Source: CAWJKP01 sp963843465 (lineage in GTDB: Bacteria > Planctomycetota > Planctomycetia > Pirellulales > Thermoguttaceae). From it: a DNA stretch of 64,000 nucleotides. Below the pieces are notes generated by a model. That model was not told where the DNA came from. It made no database searches and saw only the letters and a list, made by a program, of their open reading frames with translations. The translations under genes and the position numbers were made by a program. Positions 18,293-26,969 of the stretch are shown here, piece by piece. Every line of letters starts with the position of its first letter. The stretch's first letter is position 1. The stretch is from contig CAWJKP010000007.1 of assembly GCA_963843465.1 (NCBI GenBank), forward strand, positions 1 to 64,000, given 5' to 3'.

Positions 18293-21200
18293 GTGTCTAT
18301 TGCCGAACGAGCCAACCATAAATCGGTCTCCCGCGGACTGTCGGCACGCTGGTGGCTGATGGGCCTGGCGTGCGTCTGGTTGGCCGCGGCTGGCGGCGCG
18401 CGGGGCGGGGATTGGCCGCAGTGGCGCTACGACGCCGGCCGTGGAGCCGCCACGCCGGACGCTCTCCCCGAACGGCTCTCCCTGAGTTGGACCCGCCAAC
18501 TCGCCGAGCCTTGTCCCGCCTGGCCGGCCAGTCAGCCCCGGCTGCGGTTCGATGTCTCCTACTCGCCGGTGGCGGCCGGCAAGCGGCTTTACGTCCCCTC
18601 GATGGTCACCGACAGCGTGACCGCCCTGGACACGGAGACCGGCCGGCGGCGATGGCAATTCTATGCCGATGGCCCGGTCCGCTTTGCCCCCATCGTGGCC
18701 GAGGGCCGGGTCTATTTCGCCTCGGACGACGGCTATCTCTATTGCCTCGACGCGGCTGGCGGCCGTCTGGTTTGGCGGGTTCGCGGCGGACCCACGGATC
18801 GCCGCGTGCTGGGCAGCGGGCGGCTGATCTCCACCTGGCCGATCCACGGTGGCCCCGTGCTCTTGGACGGGAATATCTACTTCACGGCCGGCATCTGGCC
18901 GTTCATGGGCATTTTCGTCCATGCGGTCGACGCGGCCACGGGAGGGTCGATCTGGATCAACAGCGGCGAGGCCATGCGCTACGTCGTGCAGCCTCACGAT
19001 AGTCCCGCCTTCGGCAGCTTCGTCCCCCGCGGCCACCTGGCGGCGACCCCCTACGGCCTGGTCGCCCCGGGCGGCCGCACCGATCCGGCCGTCTACGACC
19101 TCAAGACCGGCAAGATGCTGCACTTCGACTTCGGCGCCAAGGGCACCGGCTCCTGCGAGGTGGCCGCCCTGGGGCCTTGGTTTTTCGTCCAGGGAACGAT
19201 GCGGCGGATGGCCGACGGGCAACTCCAGTCCGACGCCTCCGCGGGCGTCTATGAGGGAAACACCCTATACGCGCTGGCCGGCGACTTGCCCCGCGGCGGC
19301 AGCCGATTGGTCGCGCGAGAGATTCGAACGGAGTACCCCGAACGAGAAAAGGGGGACAGTCCGTCTTGGAGCGGCGGATGCCATACAGCCGGCGTGGCCG
19401 CCGGGGCTAACAGATCTGCGCCCGTTAGCCCCGGCGGCCACGCCGGCGCAAAGGGGGGCTGTCCCCCTTTCCCCGCCCTGCCGCCCAACCGGGCATTTGC
19501 AGACGCTGTGGGTCCGCAGCCTGCCGGAACTGCCGGGGCGACTGTTCCTCAAGGCCGGCCCGCGGTTCTATGCCGGGGACGATGGCCGGGTAACCGCCTT
19601 GGAGGCCGATCCCCAGAATGCCGGCAAAGCCCGCGTTGCCTGGTCCGGCTCCTTCGAGGGCCGGCCCTGGACGATGCTGGCCGCCGACGATCGGCTGTTC
19701 GTGGTCACCACGGCCGGCCGGATTTACGCCTTCGCCGGGGAAGTAGGTCCCTTCTGCCGGAAGGGACTTGAACGACGAACAAACGTCGGCGGTGCGATAG
19801 GTCCCGCTCGGCAAGCGGGACCTACGCCAGCGGTGCTCCAGGCCGCCGGCAACAGCGACGGCTATTGCCTGATGTTCGGCCTGGGACCCGCGGGGTTGGC
19901 CGAGGGCCTGGCGGCGTCGTGGAAAGGGCGGGTGATCGTGGTCGATCCCGACGCGGGGAAGGTCGAGGCCTTTCGACGGCGGATGGACGACGCCGGCCTC
20001 TACGGCACGCGGGTGGTGGCCCACGTGGGTCAGCCCGCCACTTATGCCTTGCCGCCGTACCTCGCCCAACTGGTGGTGATTTCCGACCCGCGGCAACCGG
20101 GACTTGGCGAGGAGGGTCTCCTTCTGCGAAATGTGGCGCGGACCTTGCACCCTTACGGCGGTGCGGCATTCTGGCCGCTTTCGGCGGAAATCCTCAGGCG
20201 GATGGCCGACGCGGCCGGATTGGTGGGCATCCAGATCAGGCCGGTGGCGGGCCAGGGAGCCCTCTTGGTCCGGCCCGGCGGCTTGCCCGGCGCCGGGGAG
20301 TGGACCCATCAATATGCCGACGCGGCCAACAGCGTCTGCTCGACCGACACGCTGGTCAGGGCGCCGCTGGGGCTGCTCTGGTACGGCGGGCCGCCCAACG
20401 ACGAGGTGCTGCCGCGGCACGGCCACGGGCCGTCCCCGCAGGTCGCCGCGGGCCGGCTGGTGATCGAAGGCCCCGACATGCTCCGCGCCCTGGACATCTA
20501 TACCGGCCGGCTCCTTTGGCAAAGGCAGTTTCCCGACCTGGGCCAGTTCTACGACAACGTCCTGCACCAAGCGGGAGCCGGCCAGATCGGCAGCAACTAC
20601 GTCACCTTGCCCGACGCGGTGTATGTGGTCTACCGCGACGCGATCCTCGCCCTGGACAGCGCGTCGGGCACTCGCCAACGAGAGTTCCGCCTGCCGGAGA
20701 CCTCCGGCGGCCCTCGGCCGCCCTTTGGATTCTTGGCCGCCTGGGACAACCTTTTGGTCGCCACCAGCGCGCCCCTGGCCACGCCGGGGAACGTCAAACC
20801 GCGGGAGATCGTCCAGTCCGCCCTGCAACTGATCCCCCGGCTCATCATGGATCTCCGCGGGGCCGACGGCGCCGGCGTGGCTGCCGAAGGTACTCCTCAC
20901 GCTCCGCGTGAGGGCCTGCATCACGCGGAGCGTGACGAGTACAGTTCCGATGGCAGCGGGCTGCTGCCGGCCGCCTACGGCTCGGCCAGCCGGCGGCTGG
21001 CGGTATTCGATCGGCACACCGGCAGGCCGCTTTGGGACCGCGCGGCGAAGTACAGCTTCCGGCACAACAATATCGCCATCGGCGGCGGCAAGCTATTCAC
21101 GATCGACTCCCTTCCCGCCGCGGCCCTGGCGCGGCTGAAACGACGCGGCATCGAGCTGACGGACTACCAGCCGCGGCTGCTGGCCCTGGACGTTCGCACC

Positions 21201-22328
21201 GGCCGCGAGCTCTGGAGCACCGGGGGAGACGTCTTCGGCACGATGCTCAGCTACTCCGTCGAGCACGACATTCTCTTGGAGGGCGGCAGCGCGGCCCGGG
21301 ATCGGGCCCCCGACGAGGCCAAGGCGGGGATGGTTGCCTTCCAGGGCGGCGACGGCCGTATCCTTTGGCAGGAACGGACGCGTCGCTACAGCGGTCCCTG
21401 CCTGCTGCACCGTGGCACGATCCTCACCCAGGGCCCGGCGTTCTCGCTCTTCACCGGTCAGCCCGAGATCCGCAGGCACCCGTTGACCGGCGAGCCGATG
21501 CCCTGGAAGTTCACCCGCAACTACGGCTGCAACACGGCCGTGGCCTGCGAGAACCTGCTCACTTTCCGCTCCGCGGCGGCCGGATTCTACGATCTGGCGC
21601 AGGACGGCGGCACGGGCAATCTGGGCGGCTTCAAGTCCAGTTGCACGTCGAATCTGATTGCCGCCGGCGGACTGCTCAATGCCCCGGAGTATACGCGCAA
21701 CTGCACCTGCAACTATCCCAACCAGACCTCGCTGGCCTTGGTTCACGACCCCGACGCCGAGATGTGGACCTTCAACGACTTCCCTTGGGACGGCAAGCCG
21801 GTTCGCCGGGTGGGACTGAACTTCGGCGCGCCGGGCGATCGCCGGGCGGACGACGGCACGCTCTGGTTGGACTACCCCAGCCGCGGCGGCCCGTCGCCCG
21901 ATCTGCCCGTGATCGTGCAACCGGCCGGCGTGCGCTATTTCTGCCACCACAGCTCGCGGATCCAGCCCGGACGGGGAAATGGCGGGCTCCGCTGGGTCGC
22001 CGCCTCGGGGGTGTCGGGCGTCCGCCGGGTGAGCGTCACCTTGGCCGGCGGCCATCCCCGGCCGCGATCCTACCTCGTCCGTCTTCACTTTGCCGAAGTG
22101 GAGCACGCCCGGCCGGGCGGTCGCCTCTTCAGCATTTCCCTTCAGCACCGGGAAGTGCTCCGCCGGCTGGACGTCGTTGAGCAAGCCGGAGCTCCCTGGA
22201 CGGCCTTGGTCAAGGAGTTCCACGGCGTCCAGATCGCCGACACGTTGACCCTGAGCCTGTTGCCCGAGGCCGGCTCATCCCTGCCGCCAGTCCTCTGCGG
22301 ACTGGAGATCCAGGCGGAAGGGTGGTAA
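18293..22328 (+). CDS. giant secreted PQQ-type beta-propeller protein with embedded methyltransferase-like domain, frame interrupted
   Basis: About 1345 residues. A signal peptide (WWLMGLACVWLAAAGG) is followed by a first propeller with repeats such as ALDTETGRRRWQF and CLDAAGGRLVWRV. About residues 518-602 form a Rossmann segment like a class I SAM methyltransferase (YCLMFGLGPAG, VIVVDPDAG). A second propeller (ALDIYTGRLLWQR, ALDVRTGRELWS) and a malectin-like C-terminal region (SYLVRLHFAEVEH) follow. The frame changes inside the nested repeat at 19347-19470; two further REPIN-like elements (19743-19825, 20890-20942) stay in frame. GTG start. A role as cell-surface scaffold or sensor is inference. 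The interruption may be real, since it coincides with the repeat. Confidence 0.78.
19347..19470. repeat. nested REPIN-like element inside the propeller gene
   Basis: The outer arms 19347-19362 (AAAAGGGGGACAG) and 19453-19470 (CTGTCCCCCTTT) enclose inner arms 19388-19411 (GCCGGCGTGGCCGCC) and 19424-19447. The inner pair recurs exactly at 37553-37639. The reading frame of the host gene changes within this element. Confidence 0.85.
19743..19825. repeat. REPIN-like inverted pair, family GTAGGTCC, inside the propeller gene
   Basis: Left arm 19743-19767 (GTAGGTCCCTTCTGCC) and right arm 19797-19825 (ending GCGGGACCTAC). It is read through in frame and encodes a stretch unrelated to the propeller or Rossmann fold. 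Confidence 0.82.
20890..20942. repeat. REPIN-like inverted pair, family GTACTCNTCACGCTCC, inside the propeller gene
   Basis: Arms 20890-20913 and 20921-20942 with the hairpin TCACGCTCCGCGTGA. Read through in frame as TPHAPREGLHHAERDEY. Confidence 0.9.
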
Positions 22329-22337
22329 GCTTATGGT

Positions 22338-22889
22338 ATGGAATCGCTGGCCGGTCACCTGCTGATCGCGTCGCCGCAACTAGAAGATCCCAACTTCGTG
22401 CGGGCGGTGGTGCTGTTGATCCACCACAACCGCGAAGGGGCCTTCGGCGTCGTGCTCAATCGTCCGTCCGACAGCACCATCCAGGAGCTTTGGAAAGAGG
22501 TCGCCCAAACGCCTTGCGAAAACCAACGGCATGTCCACCTGGGCGGGCCCGTTTCGGGGCCGCTGATCGCCCTGCACACCGATCGCGAGCTGGCCGAAAT
22601 GGAGATCCTTCCCGGGCTGTTCTTCGCTGCCCAGCGGGAGAACCTCGAGCGGTTGATCGCTCACCAGGATGCCACCTACCACCTCTTCGTCGGCCACTCC
22701 GGTTGGGGTGAGCGGCAACTAGAGCGGGAATTGGAAGCCGGCTCCTGGCTGACCACCCCGGCCACCGTCGAGCTGGTCTTCTACAGCGAGGGCGACCTCT
22801 GGAAACGATCCGCCCAACAGGTGGGCGAAGCAATGCTCCTCGAAACGCTGAAGCTCAAGGAGCTGCCGCCCGACGCGTCGCTCAACTAA
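22338..22889 (+). CDS. yqgE: YqgE/AlgH family protein
   Basis: Protein of 183 residues with the YqgE/AlgH (DUF179) fold. Signature stretches are GHLLIASPQLEDPNF, GAFGVVLNRPSD, HLGGPV and FVGHSGWGERQLERE, covering the normal length. The family is widespread; its biochemical role is unresolved (a link to alginate regulation in Pseudomonas gave the name). It starts nine bases after the propeller stop, suggesting cotranscription, though functional linkage is not implied. Confidence 0.93.
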   Translation: MESLAGHLLIASPQLEDPNFVRAVVLLIHHNREGAFGVVLNRPSDSTIQELWKEVAQTPCENQRHVHLGGPVSGPLIALHTDRELAEMEILPGLFFAAQRENLERLIAHQDATYHLFVGHSGWGERQLERELEAGSWLTTPATVELVFYSEGDLWKRSAQQVGEAMLLETLKLKELPPDASLN

Positions 22890-22896
22890 TGTCAAT

Positions 22897-22950
22897 GTAC
22901 TCATCACGCTCCGCGTGATGTGCTGTCGTCACGCGGAGCGTGACGAGTAC
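22897..22950. repeat. REPIN-like inverted pair, family GTACTCNTCACGCTCC
   Basis: Arms 22897-22920 and 22927-22950 lie between the convergent ends of yqgE and sppA; the hairpin could serve as a two-way terminator. Confidence 0.92.
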
Positions 22951-22956
22951 ATTGAT

Positions 22957-24042
22957 CTACGGCCGGCCTTTCCCCAGCGGCGGCAGGTGGTTGGCGAGGT
23001 AATAGGCCTGCGGCGAGGCCGAGTCGAGCAACTGGTTCAGATCGAACCCGCTGCTGCGGGCCTGTCCCAACAGCAGGTCGGCGAGGTTGATCTCCGGCCG
23101 GTACTTCACCACGGTGACGTCTTTGGCGTCGAGCTTGGCCAGCTTGATGGCCTGGTCCACGGCGTCCTCCAAGAAGCCGATGCGGTCGATCAACTTTTGT
23201 TTCAGCGCCTGCTTGGCCGTGTAGATCTGGCCCGTGGCCAGCTTGTCCAGCGTGTCCTTCAACTGCGGGCGGTTCTCGCGGATGATATCCTTGAACTGGA
23301 TAAAGCTCTCTTCGACAAGGTCCTGGAAGATCTTCCGCTCTTCGTCGGTCATCTGCCGGGCGAGGCTGCCCATGTTCTTCAGGCGGTGACTGGCCACCGA
23401 GTCTTCCTGGATGCCGTATTCTTTGAAAAGACCGGCGACGTTGTAATGAGGGATGATGACGCCGATCGAGCCGGTCCAGGTGGTCGGTTCGGCGTAGATC
23501 GAGTCGGGCGTGGGGCCGGCGGCCATCGAGACGTAGTATCCGCCGCTGGCCGCGATGCTCCCCATGCTGACGACCAGGGGGATCTTCGACTTTTCGGTGA
23601 GCTTTTTCAGATGGTGGTAGAGGTAGTTGCTGCCCGAGACGCTTCCTCCCGGGGAGTCGACGCGGAGTACGACCGCTTTGACCGCGTCGTCTTTGGATAC
23701 CCGATCAATGGCGTGCTTGACAAAACCATCGCTGCCTTCCAAGATCACGCCGCTGATGGGGATGATGGCCACCTTATGGCTGGCGGACCGCGCGTGGGAG
23801 AAGTACTTCTCTTGGATGTTGCCGTCGCTGTCGGTGCCCAAGTGGCCAGCGAGCAAGAGCAGATTCAACAGCAACGATCCCCCCAGTCCGAGGAAGAGCA
23901 GCACCATCACCAACAGACCCAAGATCGACCTGCGGCGGGGAACCGCCCGCTGTGGCACTCGGCTGGCGACGGGCGAGGGGGAACCGGATCCAATGGGAGG
24001 AGAAGGTTGCGGCGACCCGGCGGAGTTGGCAGGAAAGTCCAT
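22957..24042 (-). CDS. sppA: signal peptide peptidase SppA, S49 family
   Basis: Membrane-anchored serine protease of 361 residues that degrades cleaved signal peptides. The N-terminal cytosolic Pro/Ser-rich part is followed by one membrane helix (ILGLLVMVLLFLGLGGSLLLNLLLL). The S49 domain starts at KVAIIPISGVI, with VVLRVDSPGGSVSGS and the nucleophile serine region SMGSIAASGGYYVSMAA. WTGSIGVI is conserved. The single S49 domain is the short bacterial form. The ATG at 24042 is preferred over a TTG at 24075 that lacks a ribosome site. Confidence 0.92.
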   Translation of the reverse strand: MDFPANSAGSPQPSPPIGSGSPSPVASRVPQRAVPRRRSILGLLVMVLLFLGLGGSLLLNLLLLAGHLGTDSDGNIQEKYFSHARSASHKVAIIPISGVILEGSDGFVKHAIDRVSKDDAVKAVVLRVDSPGGSVSGSNYLYHHLKKLTEKSKIPLVVSMGSIAASGGYYVSMAAGPTPDSIYAEPTTWTGSIGVIIPHYNVAGLFKEYGIQEDSVASHRLKNMGSLARQMTDEERKIFQDLVEESFIQFKDIIRENRPQLKDTLDKLATGQIYTAKQALKQKLIDRIGFLEDAVDQAIKLAKLDAKDVTVVKYRPEINLADLLLGQARSSGFDLNQLLDSASPQAYYLANHLPPLGKGRP

Positions 24043-24245
24043 GAGAGAGCCCTTGTTTTGAGGGTCTGTACCCAACTTGTTGTTTTGCAGGCCCTAACGA
24101 GAAAACCATCTCTTGCAATTCTAGTGTACCCTACTCTGAACGCAACCTCGGACGGCCGGTGTTGCCACGAAACGCCTTCCGACGTTAAGCTACGCACGTG
24201 CGGATTTTTTCCCACGTGGATGGGGAGCCTGTAAAGGAGCCGAGT

Positions 24246-24995
24246 GTGTTCGTTGCCGCGTCGAGCAATTGTTTCGCCAACCTGACCCTGGACGCCGCCC
24301 TGGAGCGGCTGGTCGATCTCGAATATACGGCGGTGGAGGTCATAGTCCACGAGTCGGGAGGGCACCTCAAGCCGTCGGAGGTCCTTGCCGACCTGGACCG
24401 CGCCGTGCGGATCTGCCGCCAGACCCATCGGCTGACGCCGATTGCCTATAGCGTGGACATCGAGGCCCCGGAGCCGCTCTACTACGGGCAATTCGCCGCC
24501 TGTTGCAAGCTGGCCAAGGCGACCAAAGTGGTGGCGATCGCCGTCCGCTCCGCCGAGCTCGGCACCCCGTTCAACGCCGAGGTAGAGCGACTCCGCGCCA
24601 TGGTGGCGCTGGCCGCGAGCGAAGGCGTGGTCGTCGGCCTGGTCACGGAGGCCGGCCGCATGACCCAGGATCCCGATACGGCGGTCGTGCTCTGCGATAG
24701 CGTCAAGGGACTGGCACTGACGTTGGACCCGAGTCACTACATCTGCGGCCCACACAAGGGGGGTGGTTATGAGCAGGTGATGAAGCATGTCGCTCACGTG
24801 CGGCTTCGGGATACCACCAAGGACCGTCTCCAGGTCCGCGTCGGGCAAGGTGAAGTCGAGTACGGCAAGCTCGTCACGCAGCTTTCCAAGTTTTCCTATC
24901 ATCGCGCGTTGTGCGTCGACATTACGCCCCTTCCGGACGTCGATCAAAGTGCCGAGCTGCGGAAGATGCGTCTGCTGTTGGAAAGCCTCTTGTAG
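24246..24995 (+). CDS. sugar phosphate isomerase/epimerase (AP endonuclease-2 TIM barrel)
   Basis: Predicted xylose-isomerase-like TIM barrel of 249 residues. Metal-site signatures are visible: VEVIVHESGGH early, LTLDPSHY, HVAHVRLRDTT and GQGEVEYGKL. The family includes sugar and keto-sugar isomerases and epimerases; the substrate cannot be read from sequence. The GTG at 24246 is chosen because AGGAG lies six bases upstream; an in-frame start at 24198 has no such site and would add residues before the first strand. It is divergent from sppA. Confidence 0.85.
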   Translation: MFVAASSNCFANLTLDAALERLVDLEYTAVEVIVHESGGHLKPSEVLADLDRAVRICRQTHRLTPIAYSVDIEAPEPLYYGQFAACCKLAKATKVVAIAVRSAELGTPFNAEVERLRAMVALAASEGVVVGLVTEAGRMTQDPDTAVVLCDSVKGLALTLDPSHYICGPHKGGGYEQVMKHVAHVRLRDTTKDRLQVRVGQGEVEYGKLVTQLSKFSYHRALCVDITPLPDVDQSAELRKMRLLLESLL

Positions 24996-25138
24996 GGAAC
25001 GCGCTGCGTACCGCAGAATCGGAATTATCCGCACAATTTACTCAATTTAACATCCGCCGATCCCGATACGATTTCCTAGCTCGTTTTTCGCGGTCCTGAT
25101 ATCCGCGGACCATTGCGGCACGAGCGAGGAAAAGACCA

Positions 25139-26530
25139 ATGACCGATCGGAATCGCCCCCGGCAATCGCTGCGTCTGGCAAACAAGGCCCGCGTGGGATG
25201 GGCGTTGCAACTCGTCCTAATGGGCATACTGGCTTGGGGTTGCTGCTTTGCCGCTGGGCTGGAAAGGCCGGCGAGGGCCCAACAGCAATCAGCGGATGAG
25301 GGGTTAGCGGGGACGCCCACGCCCCAACGCGATGCGGCCGAACCGCAACCCACGGATGGCGGGCCGACAATGGCCGCGACGCCGGGAGAGCCGCGCTGGA
25401 TGGGCCCGCTACGCCAGCCATGGGATGTTGGGGAGGTCTGGATTGACTCCGACGGTTCCGCGGCCGACGGGCCCGAATCGGCGAGGCTCCGTCTGCGCGA
25501 AAGCAGTCTAGGAACGGCCACGCGACAAGGGGTGATGGACGCTGCCAGCGAGCAATCGTGGTTTGGGGCGGCAGCAACCCCGGCGTGTGCGGTGGAGCTT
25601 CCGCCGCTGCGGCCCCCGCCGCGGCCGACCACGCTGGATATCTTGCCGCCGGAGCCGGCACCGGTGTTGAGTGCCTCCGCGGCGTTGGCGATCGACCCGC
25701 TGACTCCGCCCAGGGAAGCGGTGCCCCAACTTTCCCCAGACTTGCCGGTGCGCGATGTGTCCGGAGAGAGGGGACCGGCGGCGGTCCAGGCGCCGCGGCG
25801 CGGCGTCTCGCCGCAGGTGATCTTGCGAGTGATGGTCGCCGAGTTGGACCGCGCGGCGGCCAAGACCGCCGGAATCGACACGGACTTGACTTCCTCGCCG
25901 GCGACCATGCTCCTGCGATCTCTGCCCGGCGCGGCCAGCGGCAGCGCGGCGGTGCTGGAGAACCGGCTGACGGTTTGCCTGGGCACGCGCGGCTTGCAGG
26001 AGCGTGGGGCGTTGAAGATCTTTAGCGAGCCGACCCTGGCCGTCGTGAGCGGCCGGCCGGCCAAGGTGGTTGTCGGCGGCCAACCGCCCGGCCCAGCGAC
26101 GCCCGGGTCAGGCAGCAGTCGTCCCCATCCCAACGACATCCCTTTGCAGCCGACGAGCGTCAAAATTCTTGCCACGCTGTTGACCAAGGACCGCATCCGT
26201 TTGGAGGTGACCCCCGACCCAAGGCCGCGTGAGCCCGGCGACGATCTCTTCCATACGGGACCGTCTCGGCGGCCGGCAGCGTCCGCCGAGCTTGGCGACG
26301 GGCAGACGCTTGCCATCTGCGGTTTGATCGACGCCCCGGCAAAACCGCCGCCGCAGAGCCGCAACCCGTTTCCCCTCTTCGGACAGTGGTTCTCCAAGCC
26401 CGCGCCGCCGCCGAACCCGACCGAGATGCTGATCCTGGTTACGGCCGAGCGGCTGAACCCGGCCGACTCGGACGGGCAAGCAAAACAGAGCGACAGATCG
26501 GCTCCGCCTGCTACTTCGCCATGTCCTTGA
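25139..26530 (+). CDS. secretin-like (type II/III secretion, CpaC/RcpA-like) protein
   Basis: Exported protein of 463 residues. An uncleaved or signal helix (ALQLVLMGILAWGCCFAAGL) is followed by about 180 residues of Pro/Ala-rich linker. A divergent secretin core has VILRVMVAELDRAAAK (about 226), GALKIFSEPTLAVVSGRPAKVVVGG (about 282) and the end strand EMLILVTAERLNP. Secretins form outer-membrane gates; planctomycetes carry several CpaC-like paralogues. Usual N-domains are not obvious and no pilus genes are adjacent, so the partner system is unknown. Its last 20 bases overlap the convergent HU gene. Confidence 0.72.
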   Translation: MTDRNRPRQSLRLANKARVGWALQLVLMGILAWGCCFAAGLERPARAQQQSADEGLAGTPTPQRDAAEPQPTDGGPTMAATPGEPRWMGPLRQPWDVGEVWIDSDGSAADGPESARLRLRESSLGTATRQGVMDAASEQSWFGAAATPACAVELPPLRPPPRPTTLDILPPEPAPVLSASAALAIDPLTPPREAVPQLSPDLPVRDVSGERGPAAVQAPRRGVSPQVILRVMVAELDRAAAKTAGIDTDLTSSPATMLLRSLPGAASGSAAVLENRLTVCLGTRGLQERGALKIFSEPTLAVVSGRPAKVVVGGQPPGPATPGSGSSRPHPNDIPLQPTSVKILATLLTKDRIRLEVTPDPRPREPGDDLFHTGPSRRPAASAELGDGQTLAICGLIDAPAKPPPQSRNPFPLFGQWFSKPAPPPNPTEMLILVTAERLNPADSDGQAKQSDRSAPPATSPCP

Positions 26531-26843
26531 GCAGCTTCAGCGCCCGCACCTTGACCTTGTTGTAGGCGGGCTTGGCGGCACGATCCATCAGCTCGCCGGG
26601 CTTGAAGGGGTTGGGCACGCCCTTCTGGGCCGCACGGGCCGGGATACGCTTCTTCTCGATCTTCACCAGCCCGGGGATGGCGATCACGCCCGCGCCCTTG
26701 TTGCCAAGGCTCTTCTTGATCTCGGCCGCCAGGGACTCCAGCACGGCGGCCACCTGCTTCTTGGACAGCTCGGTGGCGGCGGCGACGTTGGCCAGCAGTT
26801 CGGACTTGGTGAGGGGTTTCTTGGGCGTGGCGGCTTTGGCCAT
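26511..26843 (-). CDS. HU-family DNA-binding protein
   Basis: Histone-like nucleoid protein of 110 residues. A Lys-rich start (MAKAATPKKPLTKSELL) leads into the dimerisation helices (VAAATELSKKQVAAVLESL), then VIAIPGLVKIEKKRIPAR, the start of the DNA-binding arm, and a C-terminal basic helix. The arm is somewhat divergent from canonical HU (GVPNPFKPGELMDRAAK). HU bends and compacts DNA and assists recombination and transposition. ATG at 26843; a longer frame exists but lacks the conserved start. Confidence 0.9.
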   Translation of the reverse strand: MAKAATPKKPLTKSELLANVAAATELSKKQVAAVLESLAAEIKKSLGNKGAGVIAIPGLVKIEKKRIPARAAQKGVPNPFKPGELMDRAAKPAYNKVKVRALKLLKDMAK

Positions 26844-26969
26844 GGGTCTTCTTCTCCACATCGGTGATGGAAACAATAACCTGTCTGTCCGCAACAGGGA
26901 ATCTGCTGATTAAAGCCGATTTGGCGAAAAATGCAAGCCAGAAACCGGCTCAAACCCGCAAGAAACCGC

